From positions 225,103 to 289,102 of the forward strand of contig JAXGMN010000014.1 of NCBI GenBank assembly GCA_040768665.1: 64,000 nucleotides of DNA. Direction: 5' to 3'. Source of the DNA: JABWBD01 sp040768665. GTDB taxonomy: Bacteria; Planctomycetota; Planctomycetia; Pirellulales; Thermoguttaceae. Positions 1 to 8,141 of this stretch are shown here, piece by piece; the stretch's first letter is position 1; each line of letters opens with the position of its first letter. A program made the position numbers and the translations under genes. Under the pieces are notes generated by a model that worked only from the letters and a program-made list of their open reading frames with translations, had not been told where the DNA came from and ran no database searches.

Positions 1-111
1 AACCGCCAGTGCAATAGGTTCGGCTTCGCCTGCGTCGAGATCCTGACACGGCGCTTGCACCCAGACCCAATTGCTTATCCCTTCTGTCTTGATCCAGTAT
101 GCATTTTCCAT
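1..111 (-). CDS. Partial hypothetical protein (N-terminus only)
   Basis: An ATG at 111 on the minus strand opens a frame that runs without a stop to the window edge (37 codons, starting MENAYWIKTEG). No domain can be recognised and there is no strong ribosome site (GGGGGCC about 9 bases upstream at best). It could be a real gene cut by the window edge or a chance frame. Confidence 0.3.
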   Translation of the reverse strand, partial: MENAYWIKTEGISNWVWVQAPCQDLDAGEAEPIALAV

Positions 112-217
112 TTCTGCGGCCCCCGGTTGACCGGCTCATCCGCGAGGCGTGAAGCACGTCGCGCGGAATCTCAATGGATACCGTTGCTTGCATTGCGTTG
201 CTCCGAAATGCCCTGAC

Positions 218-730
218 TTATTGCTCGTCGGGCCGATCATCAGGGCGCGGCGGCAGCGGGACGCCCTTGCTGTTGAACCGGACGACGGCGAAGATCAACC
301 GGTCGGTGCCGGTGTTTGTCAGTCCGTGGTAGACCCACGGCTCGGTGTAGAGAATATCACCGCGGCTGGCCGGGAACTCCTTGCCGTCGAGCGACCATGT
401 GCCCTTGCCTTCCACGAGAATCAGATATTCCTCTTGGGCATGGCGATGGGCGCGATGCACGGCCTTGCCCGGTTCCACGACTGCCACCGCCGTCAGCACG
501 TCCTTCGTGCCGTGCGTCTCGCCGGTGAAGTAGCGTCGCATTTCGCCCCAGTCACCATGATGCGTCTTGGCGTCGTCGAAACGGACGACGCCCGATTTGA
601 GCGGCTTGGACGGAGGATCCGCCGCCTCGGCAGTTTGCTGCAAGGCCAAGGTGAGGAAGACGCCCAGCGTGAAGATTGCGGACCCTTTGGACCGTAAGCG
701 TTGTGTCATGCTTCTAACTGTCCGACTCAT
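218..730 (-). CDS. Secreted cupin-domain protein
   Basis: The 170-residue protein has a basic N-terminus, a hydrophobic stretch and an AEA-A cleavage-like site near residue 37, so it is probably exported. The rest is a single small beta-barrel cupin: residues 70-160 carry the metal-site pattern H-x-H-x5-E in 'AHRHAQEEY' and a later His in 'EPWVYHGLTN'. Cupins of this type bind a metal and small molecules; the substrate cannot be told. ATG 730 is chosen because AGGAG lies 9 bases upstream; a longer frame to 781 exists. It is divergent from the aromatic gene cluster starting at 1005, so a shared control region of about 270 bp (731-1004) is possible, but no operator was recognised there. Confidence 0.75.
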   Translation of the reverse strand: MSRTVRSMTQRLRSKGSAIFTLGVFLTLALQQTAEAADPPSKPLKSGVVRFDDAKTHHGDWGEMRRYFTGETHGTKDVLTAVAVVEPGKAVHRAHRHAQEEYLILVEGKGTWSLDGKEFPASRGDILYTEPWVYHGLTNTGTDRLIFAVVRFNSKGVPLPPRPDDRPDEQ

Positions 731-1004
731 TTCGGCGATCTCCTGGATCCACTTGGGCGAGGAAATCCCTCCCGCCCGCACTCAACTGCCAACCGGTATT
801 CTACCACCATTTGCTCATTCTGCGACACCCCGCCGCGCCCTGCCCGCAAGAATCGCTGGACCCGGCGGCGCGTCTCTCTATTATTTATGTCGACTGCGGT
901 TGACATTATTCGGGAGGCGGCCGCATTCCCGCCCCCTCGGCGGGCGGCTGTGTTCGCGCAGCCACACTGCCCGCTCCAGCCTCAAGAAAACACAGTTCCG
1001 ACGC

Positions 1005-2213
1005 ATGACGCTGGTAGCTCAGCAAATCCCCCATTCTGCCGCGACACGACTCTCAGCAACCCTTGCGCTTCGCACGGAGATTGTCTTCGGGGCCGGCCAA
1101 CTCAGCCGTCTCGGCCAGTTGGCCCGCCAGTGCGGGGGAAGGCGTGTGCTGATTGTCACCGATGCAGGCATTGTCCAGGCCGGGCATGTCCAGCGAGCCG
1201 AAGAAATCCTGGGAGACGCCGGGCTGGCGGTCGCTCGGTTTGATGAGGTTATCGAGAACCCCACAACGCGGGCCGTCGAGCGGTGCGTCGCAGCCGCCCG
1301 TTCGCACAGGGCCGACCTGCTCGTCGGTCTCGGCGGCGGCAGCAGTATCGACACGGCCAAAGGCTGCAATTTTCTGTTCACAGGCGGCGGACGGATGGAA
1401 GACTACTGGGGCCGCGGCAAAGCGACCCAGCCGATGCTCCCGATGATCGCCGTTCCGACCACCGCGGGAACCGGAAGCGAGTGCCAGTCGTTCGCACTAG
1501 TTTCCCAGGAGGAGACCCACGCGAAGATGGCCTGCGGCGACGCGAAAGCGGCTCCCCGTATCGCGCTTTTGGATCCAGATCTTACCGCCACACAGCCACG
1601 CGCCGTGGCAGCCGCGACCGGGCTGGATGCGCTGTCGCATGCCGCTGAGTCGGCCGTCACGGCCGCACGCAATCCGTTTTCGGGGATGTTCTCTCGCGAG
1701 GCTTTCCGCCGCACGGCGAGGAGTCTGGTTCGCGCTGTCACCGATCCATTTGATCTGGATGCGCGGGCCGACATGCTGCTGGGTGCCGCCCTGGCCGGCG
1801 TGGCCATCGAAAACAGTATGCTCGGCGCCGCCCACTCGGCAGCCAATCCGCTTACCGCACGTTACGGCATCACGCACGGGCAGGCGGTTGCCCTGATGCT
1901 TCCCGGCGTGGTTCGATTCAACGCACAAGACGAAGAGGCGTGCCGGATTTATGCCGAACTGGCGGCAGACGTGCAGCTTGAGCCGGCAGGTGGCGATCCA
2001 TTTTTGGCGGCGGAGTCTCTTGCCGCGTTTCTCGAGGAAACCCGTCAATCCGCAGGCCTCGCCGGTTCGCTTGCCGAGTTGGGCATCGACGATCCGCCCA
2101 TCGAATCGCTCGCCGCGGAGGCCGCCCGACAGTGGACGGCCCGGTTCAATCCGCGGCCCGTGAGTACCGAGGATTTCGCCGCCCTTTACCGACATGTCTC
2201 GGCCCAAGCCTGA
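1005..2213 (+). CDS. Iron-containing alcohol dehydrogenase
   Basis: 402 residues, normal length for the group III Fe-ADH family, which interconverts alcohols and aldehydes/ketones with NAD(P)H in the cytoplasm. The dinucleotide loop GGGS is at residues 110-113, and all four family metal ligands are visible: D208 and H212 in 'GLDALSHAAES', H277 in 'AAHSAANPL' and H291 in 'GITHGQA'. The frame is open from 567, but the homologous sequence begins at ATG 1005. It is the first gene of a plus-strand operon with a radical SAM protein, chorismate-lyase-like, halogenase-like and CoA-ligase genes. In that setting it could reduce an aromatic aldehyde made by the acyl reductase at 12903-14339, or be a maleylacetate-reductase-like enzyme; the sequence does not decide. 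Confidence 0.88.
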   Translation: MTLVAQQIPHSAATRLSATLALRTEIVFGAGQLSRLGQLARQCGGRRVLIVTDAGIVQAGHVQRAEEILGDAGLAVARFDEVIENPTTRAVERCVAAARSHRADLLVGLGGGSSIDTAKGCNFLFTGGGRMEDYWGRGKATQPMLPMIAVPTTAGTGSECQSFALVSQEETHAKMACGDAKAAPRIALLDPDLTATQPRAVAAATGLDALSHAAESAVTAARNPFSGMFSREAFRRTARSLVRAVTDPFDLDARADMLLGAALAGVAIENSMLGAAHSAANPLTARYGITHGQAVALMLPGVVRFNAQDEEACRIYAELAADVQLEPAGGDPFLAAESLAAFLEETRQSAGLAGSLAELGIDDPPIESLAAEAARQWTARFNPRPVSTEDFAALYRHVSAQA

Positions 2214-2226
2214 TGAGAGGTTATGC

Positions 2227-3573
2227 ATGAGCCCAACTACCGATGTCCTCTCTCGCGAGAAGAACGAAAAGAAGCAGACGACCGCGGGGAACTACTTTGT
2301 CGCCAACTACCCGCCGTTCTCCTTCTGGAAGCCGGAAGCACGCGGACGGGTAGAAGATGTCCTCGACCGTAGGCCGGCAGCGGAAACCCCGCTGGGGCTC
2401 TACCTCCACCTGCCATTCTGCAGAAAACGGTGCCACTTCTGCTACTTTCGCGTATACACCGGTCGCGACGCCAAACGCGACCGGGTGACGAAGTATATCG
2501 ACGCGGTGCTCAGCGAGCTGAGGGCCTATGCAGACAGGCCGCTCATCGCGGGTCGGCTCCCGCAATATGTCTACTTCGGCGGCGGAACGCCTTCGTTTCT
2601 CTCGCCGGAACAACTCGAACACCTGATCCACGGCATGAAAGCGATCTTGCCCTGGGACCGGGCCGAGGAAGTTACCTTCGAGTGCGAACCCGGCACGCTC
2701 GACGAGCGAAAACTCGACGTGCTGGGCGACCTGGGGATCACGCGATTGAGCCTCGGGGTGGAGAACTTCGACGACGGCATCCTCAAGACCAACGGCCGGG
2801 CGCACTTGTCCAAGGAGATCTATCGCTGGTACGAGTACGCCCGCTCGATCGGCTTCCACCAGATCAACATCGACCTGATCGCCGGCATGCTCAACGAGAC
2901 CGATGAGAACTGGCACACCTGCGTTGAGAAGACCGCCCAGTTGGCGCCCGACTGCGTGACCATCTACCAGATGGAAATTCCGTTCAACACGACGATCTAC
3001 CATGAAATGCACGAACGTGGCGAGATCGTGGCCCCGGTGGCCGATTGGCCGACCAAGCGGGCCTGGGTCGCCGAGGCATTCGACAAGCTGGAACAGGCGG
3101 GCTATACGGTCGCTGACGCCTATTCGGCCGTCCGCAACCCCGACGAGTACCGTTTCCGCTACCGCGAGTATCTTTGGAAAGGCGCCGATATGGTTTCGCT
3201 GGGCGTCTCGTCGTTCGGCCATTTCCAGGGCGTGCATTACCAGAACGAAAAGGACTTCGGCCCCTACATGGACCGCGTCGCCAACGGCGAGTTGCCGATC
3301 CACCGGGCCCTGGAAATGACCGACGAAGAGAAGCTCATCCGGGAGGTGATCCTGCAACTGAAGTTCGGAAGCCTCGACCGGCGGTATTTCCAGACGAAGT
3401 TTGCCACCGATATCTACGATCGATTCTCGCAGCAGCTTGGCCGGCTCCGCGACGAGGGGCACGCAGCGATCGACGACCAGCGCGTCGTCGTCCGCCGGGA
3501 CAGCCTGCTGGCGATCGATGAGCTGCTCCACGACTTCTTCCTGCCGCACCACAAAGCTGCCCGCTATACGTAA
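2227..3573 (+). CDS. HemN/HemW-like radical SAM protein
   Basis: 448 residues. The radical SAM cluster motif C65-x3-C69-x2-C72 ('CRKRCHFC') follows the HemN-type lead 'LYLHLPF', and the SAM motif GGGTPS is near residue 121. The C-terminal HemN-like segment is present. True HemN (oxygen-independent coproporphyrinogen oxidase) and HemW have Tyr before the third Cys; here it is Phe, and the gene sits among aromatic-acid genes rather than heme genes, so a specialised radical chemistry (for example methylation or oxidative decarboxylation of a cluster product) is more likely than heme synthesis. The start at ATG 2227 has GAGAGG about 9 bases upstream, and it lies 13 bp after the dehydrogenase stop. 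Confidence 0.85.
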   Translation: MSPTTDVLSREKNEKKQTTAGNYFVANYPPFSFWKPEARGRVEDVLDRRPAAETPLGLYLHLPFCRKRCHFCYFRVYTGRDAKRDRVTKYIDAVLSELRAYADRPLIAGRLPQYVYFGGGTPSFLSPEQLEHLIHGMKAILPWDRAEEVTFECEPGTLDERKLDVLGDLGITRLSLGVENFDDGILKTNGRAHLSKEIYRWYEYARSIGFHQINIDLIAGMLNETDENWHTCVEKTAQLAPDCVTIYQMEIPFNTTIYHEMHERGEIVAPVADWPTKRAWVAEAFDKLEQAGYTVADAYSAVRNPDEYRFRYREYLWKGADMVSLGVSSFGHFQGVHYQNEKDFGPYMDRVANGELPIHRALEMTDEEKLIREVILQLKFGSLDRRYFQTKFATDIYDRFSQQLGRLRDEGHAAIDDQRVVVRRDSLLAIDELLHDFFLPHHKAARYT

Positions 3574-3584
3574 TCCTGGATCTC

Positions 3585-4178
3585 ATGCCGTCCGTCGAAT
3601 TGACCACCGTCCGCTCGCCGAAGTCGTGCGAAAAGGTTTCCCGGCTGGTAAACCAGCTTTGGGAGTCCGTTTCCGCCGAACCGGTTATTGCCGCGGAGGT
3701 GATCGAACCCGACGACATGCCGGAGCCATATCGCGGGCTGCTGGTCCACCAAAGCGACATGACCTCGCGGCTGACGAACCACTACGGCGAACCGATCTCG
3801 CTTCGCGTCGTGGATCGGGCGATCGAAGCGGACTGGCTCGCGCGGTGCAGTGTCCTGGAAGTCGCCCGCACCCGGCAGCCGGTCGAGTTCGGCGTGATCC
3901 GGATCAATCTCTTGGTCCTCCCGGATCCGGTTCGCCGGCGGGTGGTCGAGGGCCGGGTACCCCTGGGCGGGCTGCTCAACCGATACGCGATCGGCTACCG
4001 GAGCTGCCCCGGCGGTTATCTCCGCGTCCGGTCCAACGGCACGATGAACGAGGCATTTGCTCTCGACCAGGCAACCTGGCTTTTCGGACGCTGCAACTGC
4101 CTGTCCGATCTGAGGGAGAGGACCATCGCGGAGGTTGTCGAGATACTCCCGCCAGCACGAATGACGAATGACGAATGA
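3585..4178 (+). CDS. Chorismate pyruvate-lyase (UbiC/DUF98) family protein
   Basis: 197 residues. The pattern of the chorismate lyase superfamily is visible: 'LLVHQSDMTSRL' near 52-63, 'QPVEFGVIRINL' at 98-109 and 'VPLGGLLN' at 125-132. Enzymes of this family split chorismate into 4-hydroxybenzoate and pyruvate. This supplies the probable starter of the gene cluster, whose other members (hotdog thioesterase of 4-hydroxybenzoyl-CoA type, PaaK-like ligase, halogenase-like flavoenzyme) all fit an aromatic acid. It lies 11 bp behind the radical SAM gene. The C-terminal MTNDE and stop are built from a heptanucleotide repeat that continues into the next gene's start. Its catalytic glutamate could not be assigned with certainty. 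Confidence 0.75.
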   Translation: MPSVELTTVRSPKSCEKVSRLVNQLWESVSAEPVIAAEVIEPDDMPEPYRGLLVHQSDMTSRLTNHYGEPISLRVVDRAIEADWLARCSVLEVARTRQPVEFGVIRINLLVLPDPVRRRVVEGRVPLGGLLNRYAIGYRSCPGGYLRVRSNGTMNEAFALDQATWLFGRCNCLSDLRERTIAEVVEILPPARMTNDE

Positions 4179-4195
4179 CGAATGACAAATGACAA
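4161..4195 (+). repeat. Five-copy ATGACRA heptamer tandem repeat at a gene junction
   Basis: Three copies of ATGACGA followed by two of ATGACAA run head to tail. They encode the last residues and the stop of the chorismate-lyase-like gene and the first candidate start codon of the halogenase-like gene. Every unit carries an ATG and an overlapping TGA. Because the unit is 7 bases, gain or loss of a copy shifts the frame and moves stop and start codons relative to each other. Confidence 0.9.
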
Positions 4196-5462
4196 AGACA
4201 CAATGACCAAGGACATGGAACAATTCGACGTGGTGATCGTCGGGGGCGGACCGGCCGGGGCCACCGCCGCGTCGGTGCTCGCGCAACACGGGCGCAAGGT
4301 GCTCGTGCTGGAAAAAGAAGCGTTTCCCCGCTATCACATCGGTGAATCGCTGTTGCCGTTCTGCTACTTCCCGCTTGAGCGGCTTGGCCTGATCGAGCGG
4401 ATGAAGGCCTCGCATTTTCCGAAGAAGTATGCGGTGCAATTCGTCTCCACCGACGGCAGGCAATCGACTCCGTTCTATTTCTGCCGGCATCTCCAGCACG
4501 AGGCTGCACAGACCTGGCAGGTCGTGCGGAGCGAGTTCGACGAAATGCTGTTGGACAATGCCCGGCGGCTGGGGGCCGAGGTCCGGACGGGCGTCGAGGC
4601 GACCGATTTCCTGCGAGAGGACGGCCGCGTGACTGGCATCGCCGCCAGGTCCGCCGATGGCCGCGACCTGGAGATTCACGCACCGGCCACGATCGATGCC
4701 AGCGGCCGGGGAGCCCTGGCGGTCAAACGCCACGGCTGGCGCAAACCCGATCCCTACTTGAACAAAGTGGCGCTCTGGACCTACTTCCGCGGTGCAGTCC
4801 GGGATTCGGGGATCGACGAAGGAAATACCACGGTCGCTTACGTCCCCGAAAAAGGCTGGTTCTGGTACATCCCGCTTCCGGACGACGTGGTGAGCGTCGG
4901 CGTTGTCGCAGAGCGCGACTACCTTTTCCGCGACACGAACGACCTGGCGACCATCTACTGGCGCGAGGTGAAAAACAACGCCTGGATCGAACAGCACCTC
5001 AAGCCCGGCCGCCAAATCGAGGAATTCCGCATCACGAAAGAATATTCGTATCGGTCCGAGTATTGTGCGGCCGACGGTCTGGTGCTTGTGGGCGACGCGT
5101 TCGCGTTTCTCGATCCGGTCTTCTCCTCCGGAGTCTACCTGGCGCTGCGCGGAGGCGAACTGGTCGGCGATGCGGTGCACCAGGCGCTCGCCGAGGGCGA
5201 CGTGTCGGCCGACGGTTTTGCAGCCTATGCGGAGCGGCTCTGCTACGAGATCGAGTCGATGCGGAAGCTGGTCTACGCCTTCTACGACCAGGCCTTCAGC
5301 TTCGGCCGGCTGATTCGCAATCACACCCACCTTGCGGGCGACGTGACCGACTGCCTGATCGGCAACTTGAACAAGGATTTTACCAGCCTGTTCGACGCGG
5401 TTTGCGAACAGGCCGCGGTCCCCGCGCCGCTGCCGCACGGCCGGCCGCTGGTGGCCGTCTGA
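4182..5462 (+). CDS. Flavin-dependent halogenase-like FAD oxidoreductase
   Basis: 426 residues from ATG 4182; ATG 4203 and 4215 (MEQFDVVIVG) are equally possible and 4215 starts nearest the FAD fold. The FAD-binding GGGPAG is at 21-26. The halogenase hallmark WxWxIP is present as 'WFWYIP' at 226-231, and 'DPVFSSG' at 311-317 matches the conserved F-x-D-P-x-F-S-S-G segment of flavin halogenases; 'RYHIGESLLP' near 50-59 is also typical. Such enzymes chlorinate or brominate electron-rich aromatic rings with FADH2, oxygen and halide. A 4-hydroxybenzoate-derived substrate is inferred from the neighbours. Relatives with the motif but with hydroxylase or oxidase roles (as in aryl polyene clusters) cannot be excluded. 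A separate flavin reductase is not seen nearby. Confidence 0.8.
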   Translation: MTNDKDTMTKDMEQFDVVIVGGGPAGATAASVLAQHGRKVLVLEKEAFPRYHIGESLLPFCYFPLERLGLIERMKASHFPKKYAVQFVSTDGRQSTPFYFCRHLQHEAAQTWQVVRSEFDEMLLDNARRLGAEVRTGVEATDFLREDGRVTGIAARSADGRDLEIHAPATIDASGRGALAVKRHGWRKPDPYLNKVALWTYFRGAVRDSGIDEGNTTVAYVPEKGWFWYIPLPDDVVSVGVVAERDYLFRDTNDLATIYWREVKNNAWIEQHLKPGRQIEEFRITKEYSYRSEYCAADGLVLVGDAFAFLDPVFSSGVYLALRGGELVGDAVHQALAEGDVSADGFAAYAERLCYEIESMRKLVYAFYDQAFSFGRLIRNHTHLAGDVTDCLIGNLNKDFTSLFDAVCEQAAVPAPLPHGRPLVAV

Positions 5463-5497
5463 CCGCATGCAATCCACCAGAGCACGGGAGCGGAGCG

Positions 5498-5986
5498 TTG
5501 GCTTCTGAATTTCGCTGGAAACACCGGGTCGAATTCGGCGAGACCGATATGGCGGGGATCGTCCACTTCACCAACTACTTCCGCTATATGGAGATGGCCG
5601 AACACGCTTTCCTGCGATCGATCGGGTTGTCGGTCCATGCGGAAAACGGTGGCATGGTGGTCTCGTGGCCTCGTATCCGCGCCGAGTGCCAGTTCAGAGC
5701 CCCGCTGACGTTCGAAGACGAGGTCGAGGTCCATCTCACGGTTCGGGACAAGACGGATCGAACGATCACCTATGATTTCCGGTTGTTCGAGAAGGGTGGC
5801 CGCCTGGTCGCCACGGGGGCGACGACCGCAATCTGCGCTTCCATCGAGGGAGGCAGGAAGAAGATGTCGGCGATCGCAATCCCGGACTGGATCGGAGAGA
5901 GGATCGAAGTCGCACCAGCCGCCCTGCAATCGCCTCAACTGGAACCTGTCGGCGAAGGTGACCTTGTGGACAGCCCGACTGCATGA
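5498..5986 (+). CDS. Hotdog-fold acyl-CoA thioesterase (4-hydroxybenzoyl-CoA type)
   Basis: 162 residues with the pattern 'VEFGETDMAGIVHFTNYFRYME' broken at its core by D17, the position of the catalytic Asp in 4-hydroxybenzoyl-CoA thioesterase. The family hydrolyses aryl- or acyl-CoA to the free acid and CoA. The start is taken as TTG 5498, because the frame has no ATG before the conserved region and GGAGCGGAG lies just upstream. It follows the halogenase-like gene by 35 bp and overlaps the next gene by four bases (ATGA). It would release the product formed on CoA by the PaaK-like ligase at 6555, or proofread that step. Confidence 0.82.
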   Translation: MASEFRWKHRVEFGETDMAGIVHFTNYFRYMEMAEHAFLRSIGLSVHAENGGMVVSWPRIRAECQFRAPLTFEDEVEVHLTVRDKTDRTITYDFRLFEKGGRLVATGATTAICASIEGGRKKMSAIAIPDWIGERIEVAPAALQSPQLEPVGEGDLVDSPTA

Positions 5987-6558
5987 AGATGCCTGCGAGA
6001 TCCGAGCGAGACCGAATGAACTGGCTACTCTTCGCACTGATGACGGTTGCCGCCTGGGGCCTCTACGGCGTCTTTTTGCATTCCGGCCAATCCCTGATGC
6101 GTGATCCGGTCGATGGTCGGTACAAGGCGTTCCTTTTCGTCGGCATCGCCTACTTTCTGACCGCCGTCGTCGCCCCGTTGGTCCTTTTGTGGCTCCGCGG
6201 CGCGACGTGGAGCTTCTCCGGGCCGGGAATGAGTTGGTCGCTCCTGGCGGGAACGGTCGGCGCGATCGGCGCTTTCTGCGTGCTTTTGGCCTTCGGGGCC
6301 GGCGGGAAGCCGAGCGTGGTGATGTCGATCATCTTTGCCGGGGCGCCGGTCGTCAATGCGGTGGTCGCGCTGGCAATGCATCCGCCCGCGGGCGGATGGT
6401 CGGGTCTGCGATGGCAGTTCGTGGCCGGGATTCTGCTGGCCGCTCTCGGTGGATGCCTCGTGACGCTCTACAAGCCGGCGCCTGGCAGGACCGCCCGTCC
6501 TACTGTGGTCGAGAATGTTTCTGTGGCAAGCGAAGTCGTTGCGTCGAAAAAGTTATGA
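5983..6558 (+). CDS. Small multi-spanning membrane protein (EamA/DMT-like)
   Basis: 191 residues with about five hydrophobic segments, the size of a half EamA-type drug/metabolite transporter (full members have ten). Starts overlap: ATG 5983 shares ATGA with the thioesterase stop, and a second ATG at 6016 starts right at the first membrane helix. The last helix ends near 165, followed by a short cytoplasmic tail. Its ATGA overlap with the ligase gene downstream shows it belongs to the operon. Export of the aromatic product or import of a precursor is a reasonable guess but only that. Confidence 0.7.
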   Translation: MKMPARSERDRMNWLLFALMTVAAWGLYGVFLHSGQSLMRDPVDGRYKAFLFVGIAYFLTAVVAPLVLLWLRGATWSFSGPGMSWSLLAGTVGAIGAFCVLLAFGAGGKPSVVMSIIFAGAPVVNAVVALAMHPPAGGWSGLRWQFVAGILLAALGGCLVTLYKPAPGRTARPTVVENVSVASEVVASKKL

Positions 6559-7853
6559 CATCTCTCGCCGTTATCCATCCCGAAGGCCGCGAGGCGATTC
6601 GCCGCCGGCAACTTATCGCGCTGAGGCGACTGCTGGGCGAGTTGATCCCCGGCAACCGCTTCTATACGCCGATCCTCCGCGGAGCCGGTCTCGACGGCAA
6701 TGTGACCAGCCTCGAAGAGTTTCTCGAGCGAATGCCGTTCACCGAGAAGGCCGCCGTGGTGGAGGACCATCATCGGCACCCGCCCTACGGCACGAATCTC
6801 ACGTACCCCTTGTCGCGTTACTCGCGCTACAACCAGACCAGCGCGACCAGCGGCGCTCCCCTGCGGTGGCTCGACACCCGCGAGAGCTGGCAATGGATGC
6901 TCGAGAACTGGAAGCAGGTGCTGCGGGCCGCCCGCGTCACATCATCCGAATGCCTCTATTTCGCCTTCTCGTTCGGCCCCTTTCTGGGATTCTGGACCGC
7001 GATGGAGGCGGCGAGCCAGATGGAGTGCCTCTGCATACCCGGCGGCGGCGTCAGCAGCATCGGCCGGCTGGAAGCGATGGAAGCGAATCGGGCCACGGTT
7101 CTCTTCTGCACGCCGACCTACGCCCTCCGCCTTGTGGAGGTCGCCGAGGCGGAGCATTTCGACCTCGCGCGGCTGAAAATTCGGAAGATCATCGTGGCGG
7201 GCGAGCCGGGCGGCAGTGTCCCTGCCGTGCGGCAGGCGATCGAGAATCGCTGGCCGGGAGCGCAGGTGTTCGACCACCACGGGATGACCGAGGTCGGCCC
7301 CGTCAGCTACCAGTGCCCGGAACGGCCCGGGACACTGATCGTCATCGAGCAGTCCTACATCGCCGAGATCGTCGACCCGGCCAGCGGGCATCCGGTACAG
7401 CCCGGCGCCACGGGCGAGCTGGTGCTGACCACGCTCGGACGGCTGGGGTCACCCTTGATCCGCTACCGCACCGGCGACCTGGTCTGTGAGGATCTCGAGG
7501 TTGCCGACCGGTTCGGCCGATACGAGTTGGCCCTAAAAGGCGGGATCCTCGGCCGATTGGACGACATGATGCTGGTCCGGGGCGTCAACGTTTATCCCAG
7601 CGCGATCGAGGAGGTAATCCGATCGTTCGCCGCGGTGGCGGAATACCGATGCGAGGTCCGCCGCAGCGGCGCGATGGCTCAACTCTCGATCCAGATCGAG
7701 CCGGCGCCCGGATGCGGGGATAGCGAAGGCATCGCACGGCAGATCGAAGCCCGGATGCGTTCACAATTCAATCTCCGCGTGCCGGTGACCGCCTGCCCGG
7801 CCGGCGCGCTGCCGCGGTTCGAGATGAAAGCCCGCCGATGGGTGAAAGTATGA
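6555..7853 (+). CDS. PaaK-like aryl-CoA ligase (AMP-forming)
   Basis: 432 residues, the normal size of phenylacetate-CoA ligase family members, which activate aromatic acids with ATP and pass them to CoA. The phosphate loop appears as 'TSATSGAPLRW' near 95-105 (a variant of TSGSTG-P), the conserved 'YRTGDL' near 310, and 'GRLDDMMLVRGVNVYPSAIEEVI' begins the C-terminal subdomain; a Lys-rich end 'FEMKARRWVKV' could supply the catalytic lysine. It starts at ATG 6555 with an ATGA overlap. 4-Hydroxybenzoate or a halogenated or alkylated derivative is the expected substrate from context. It is the last gene before a palindromic intergenic region. Confidence 0.85.
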   Translation: MTSLAVIHPEGREAIRRRQLIALRRLLGELIPGNRFYTPILRGAGLDGNVTSLEEFLERMPFTEKAAVVEDHHRHPPYGTNLTYPLSRYSRYNQTSATSGAPLRWLDTRESWQWMLENWKQVLRAARVTSSECLYFAFSFGPFLGFWTAMEAASQMECLCIPGGGVSSIGRLEAMEANRATVLFCTPTYALRLVEVAEAEHFDLARLKIRKIIVAGEPGGSVPAVRQAIENRWPGAQVFDHHGMTEVGPVSYQCPERPGTLIVIEQSYIAEIVDPASGHPVQPGATGELVLTTLGRLGSPLIRYRTGDLVCEDLEVADRFGRYELALKGGILGRLDDMMLVRGVNVYPSAIEEVIRSFAAVAEYRCEVRRSGAMAQLSIQIEPAPGCGDSEGIARQIEARMRSQFNLRVPVTACPAGALPRFEMKARRWVKV

Positions 7854-7945
7854 ATTTCTCTGTTCAGCCTTGACCGGAAGATTCCCGCCGTAAAATTTCC
7901 GTCGAAACACAACCGAACATGTCAACATCCTGTGTTCCTGTGTGC

Positions 7946-8005
7946 CACTGCTTGGAATGGAACGGGTCTTCCATACGAGCAGACGTTCCACCATTCCAAG
8001 CAGTG
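7946..8005. repeat. Palindromic element, copy 1 (CACTGCTTGGA arms)
   Basis: Left arm CACTGCTTGGAATGGAAC at 7946-7963 and right arm at 7985-8005 are reverse complements apart from three extra bases on the right. The arms enclose a 21-base loop. It shares the outer 11 bases CACTGCTTGGA with the second palindrome 25 bp downstream. The 288-bp space 7854-8141 holds only these two elements. Confidence 0.9.
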
Positions 8006-8030
8006 TCGCGCGCCCTTCGCACGGCGGCCA

Positions 8031-8090
8031 CACTGCTTGGAGTTGTGGCATGTCCTTTTTGATGGCAAACCGATTCAACTCCAAGCAGTG
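8031..8090. repeat. Palindromic element, copy 2 (CACTGCTTGGA arms)
   Basis: A perfect 15-bp inverted repeat, CACTGCTTGGAGTTG at 8031-8045 and its complement at 8076-8090, encloses a 30-base loop with TCCTTTTT. Same outer arm and the same 60-bp length as copy 1, different inner bases and loop. Neither copy has the T-run after the stem expected of an intrinsic terminator, so a dispersed REP/MITE-like family is more likely; a role in mRNA processing between 7853 and 8142 is possible. Confidence 0.9.
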
Positions 8091-8141
8091 CCACACCGTT
8101 CACAGTTCAGAGCCTCACGTCTAGCCGACTGGTGAATTGCT

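Noticed and set aside
2227..3573. Heme-biosynthesis hemN
   Set aside because: Phe instead of Tyr in the cluster motif, aromatic-gene context and no other heme genes nearby.
3564..5477. Long minus-strand frame opposite the lyase- and halogenase-like genes
   Set aside because: Antisense shadow; the plus strand has clear family motifs and ribosome sites.
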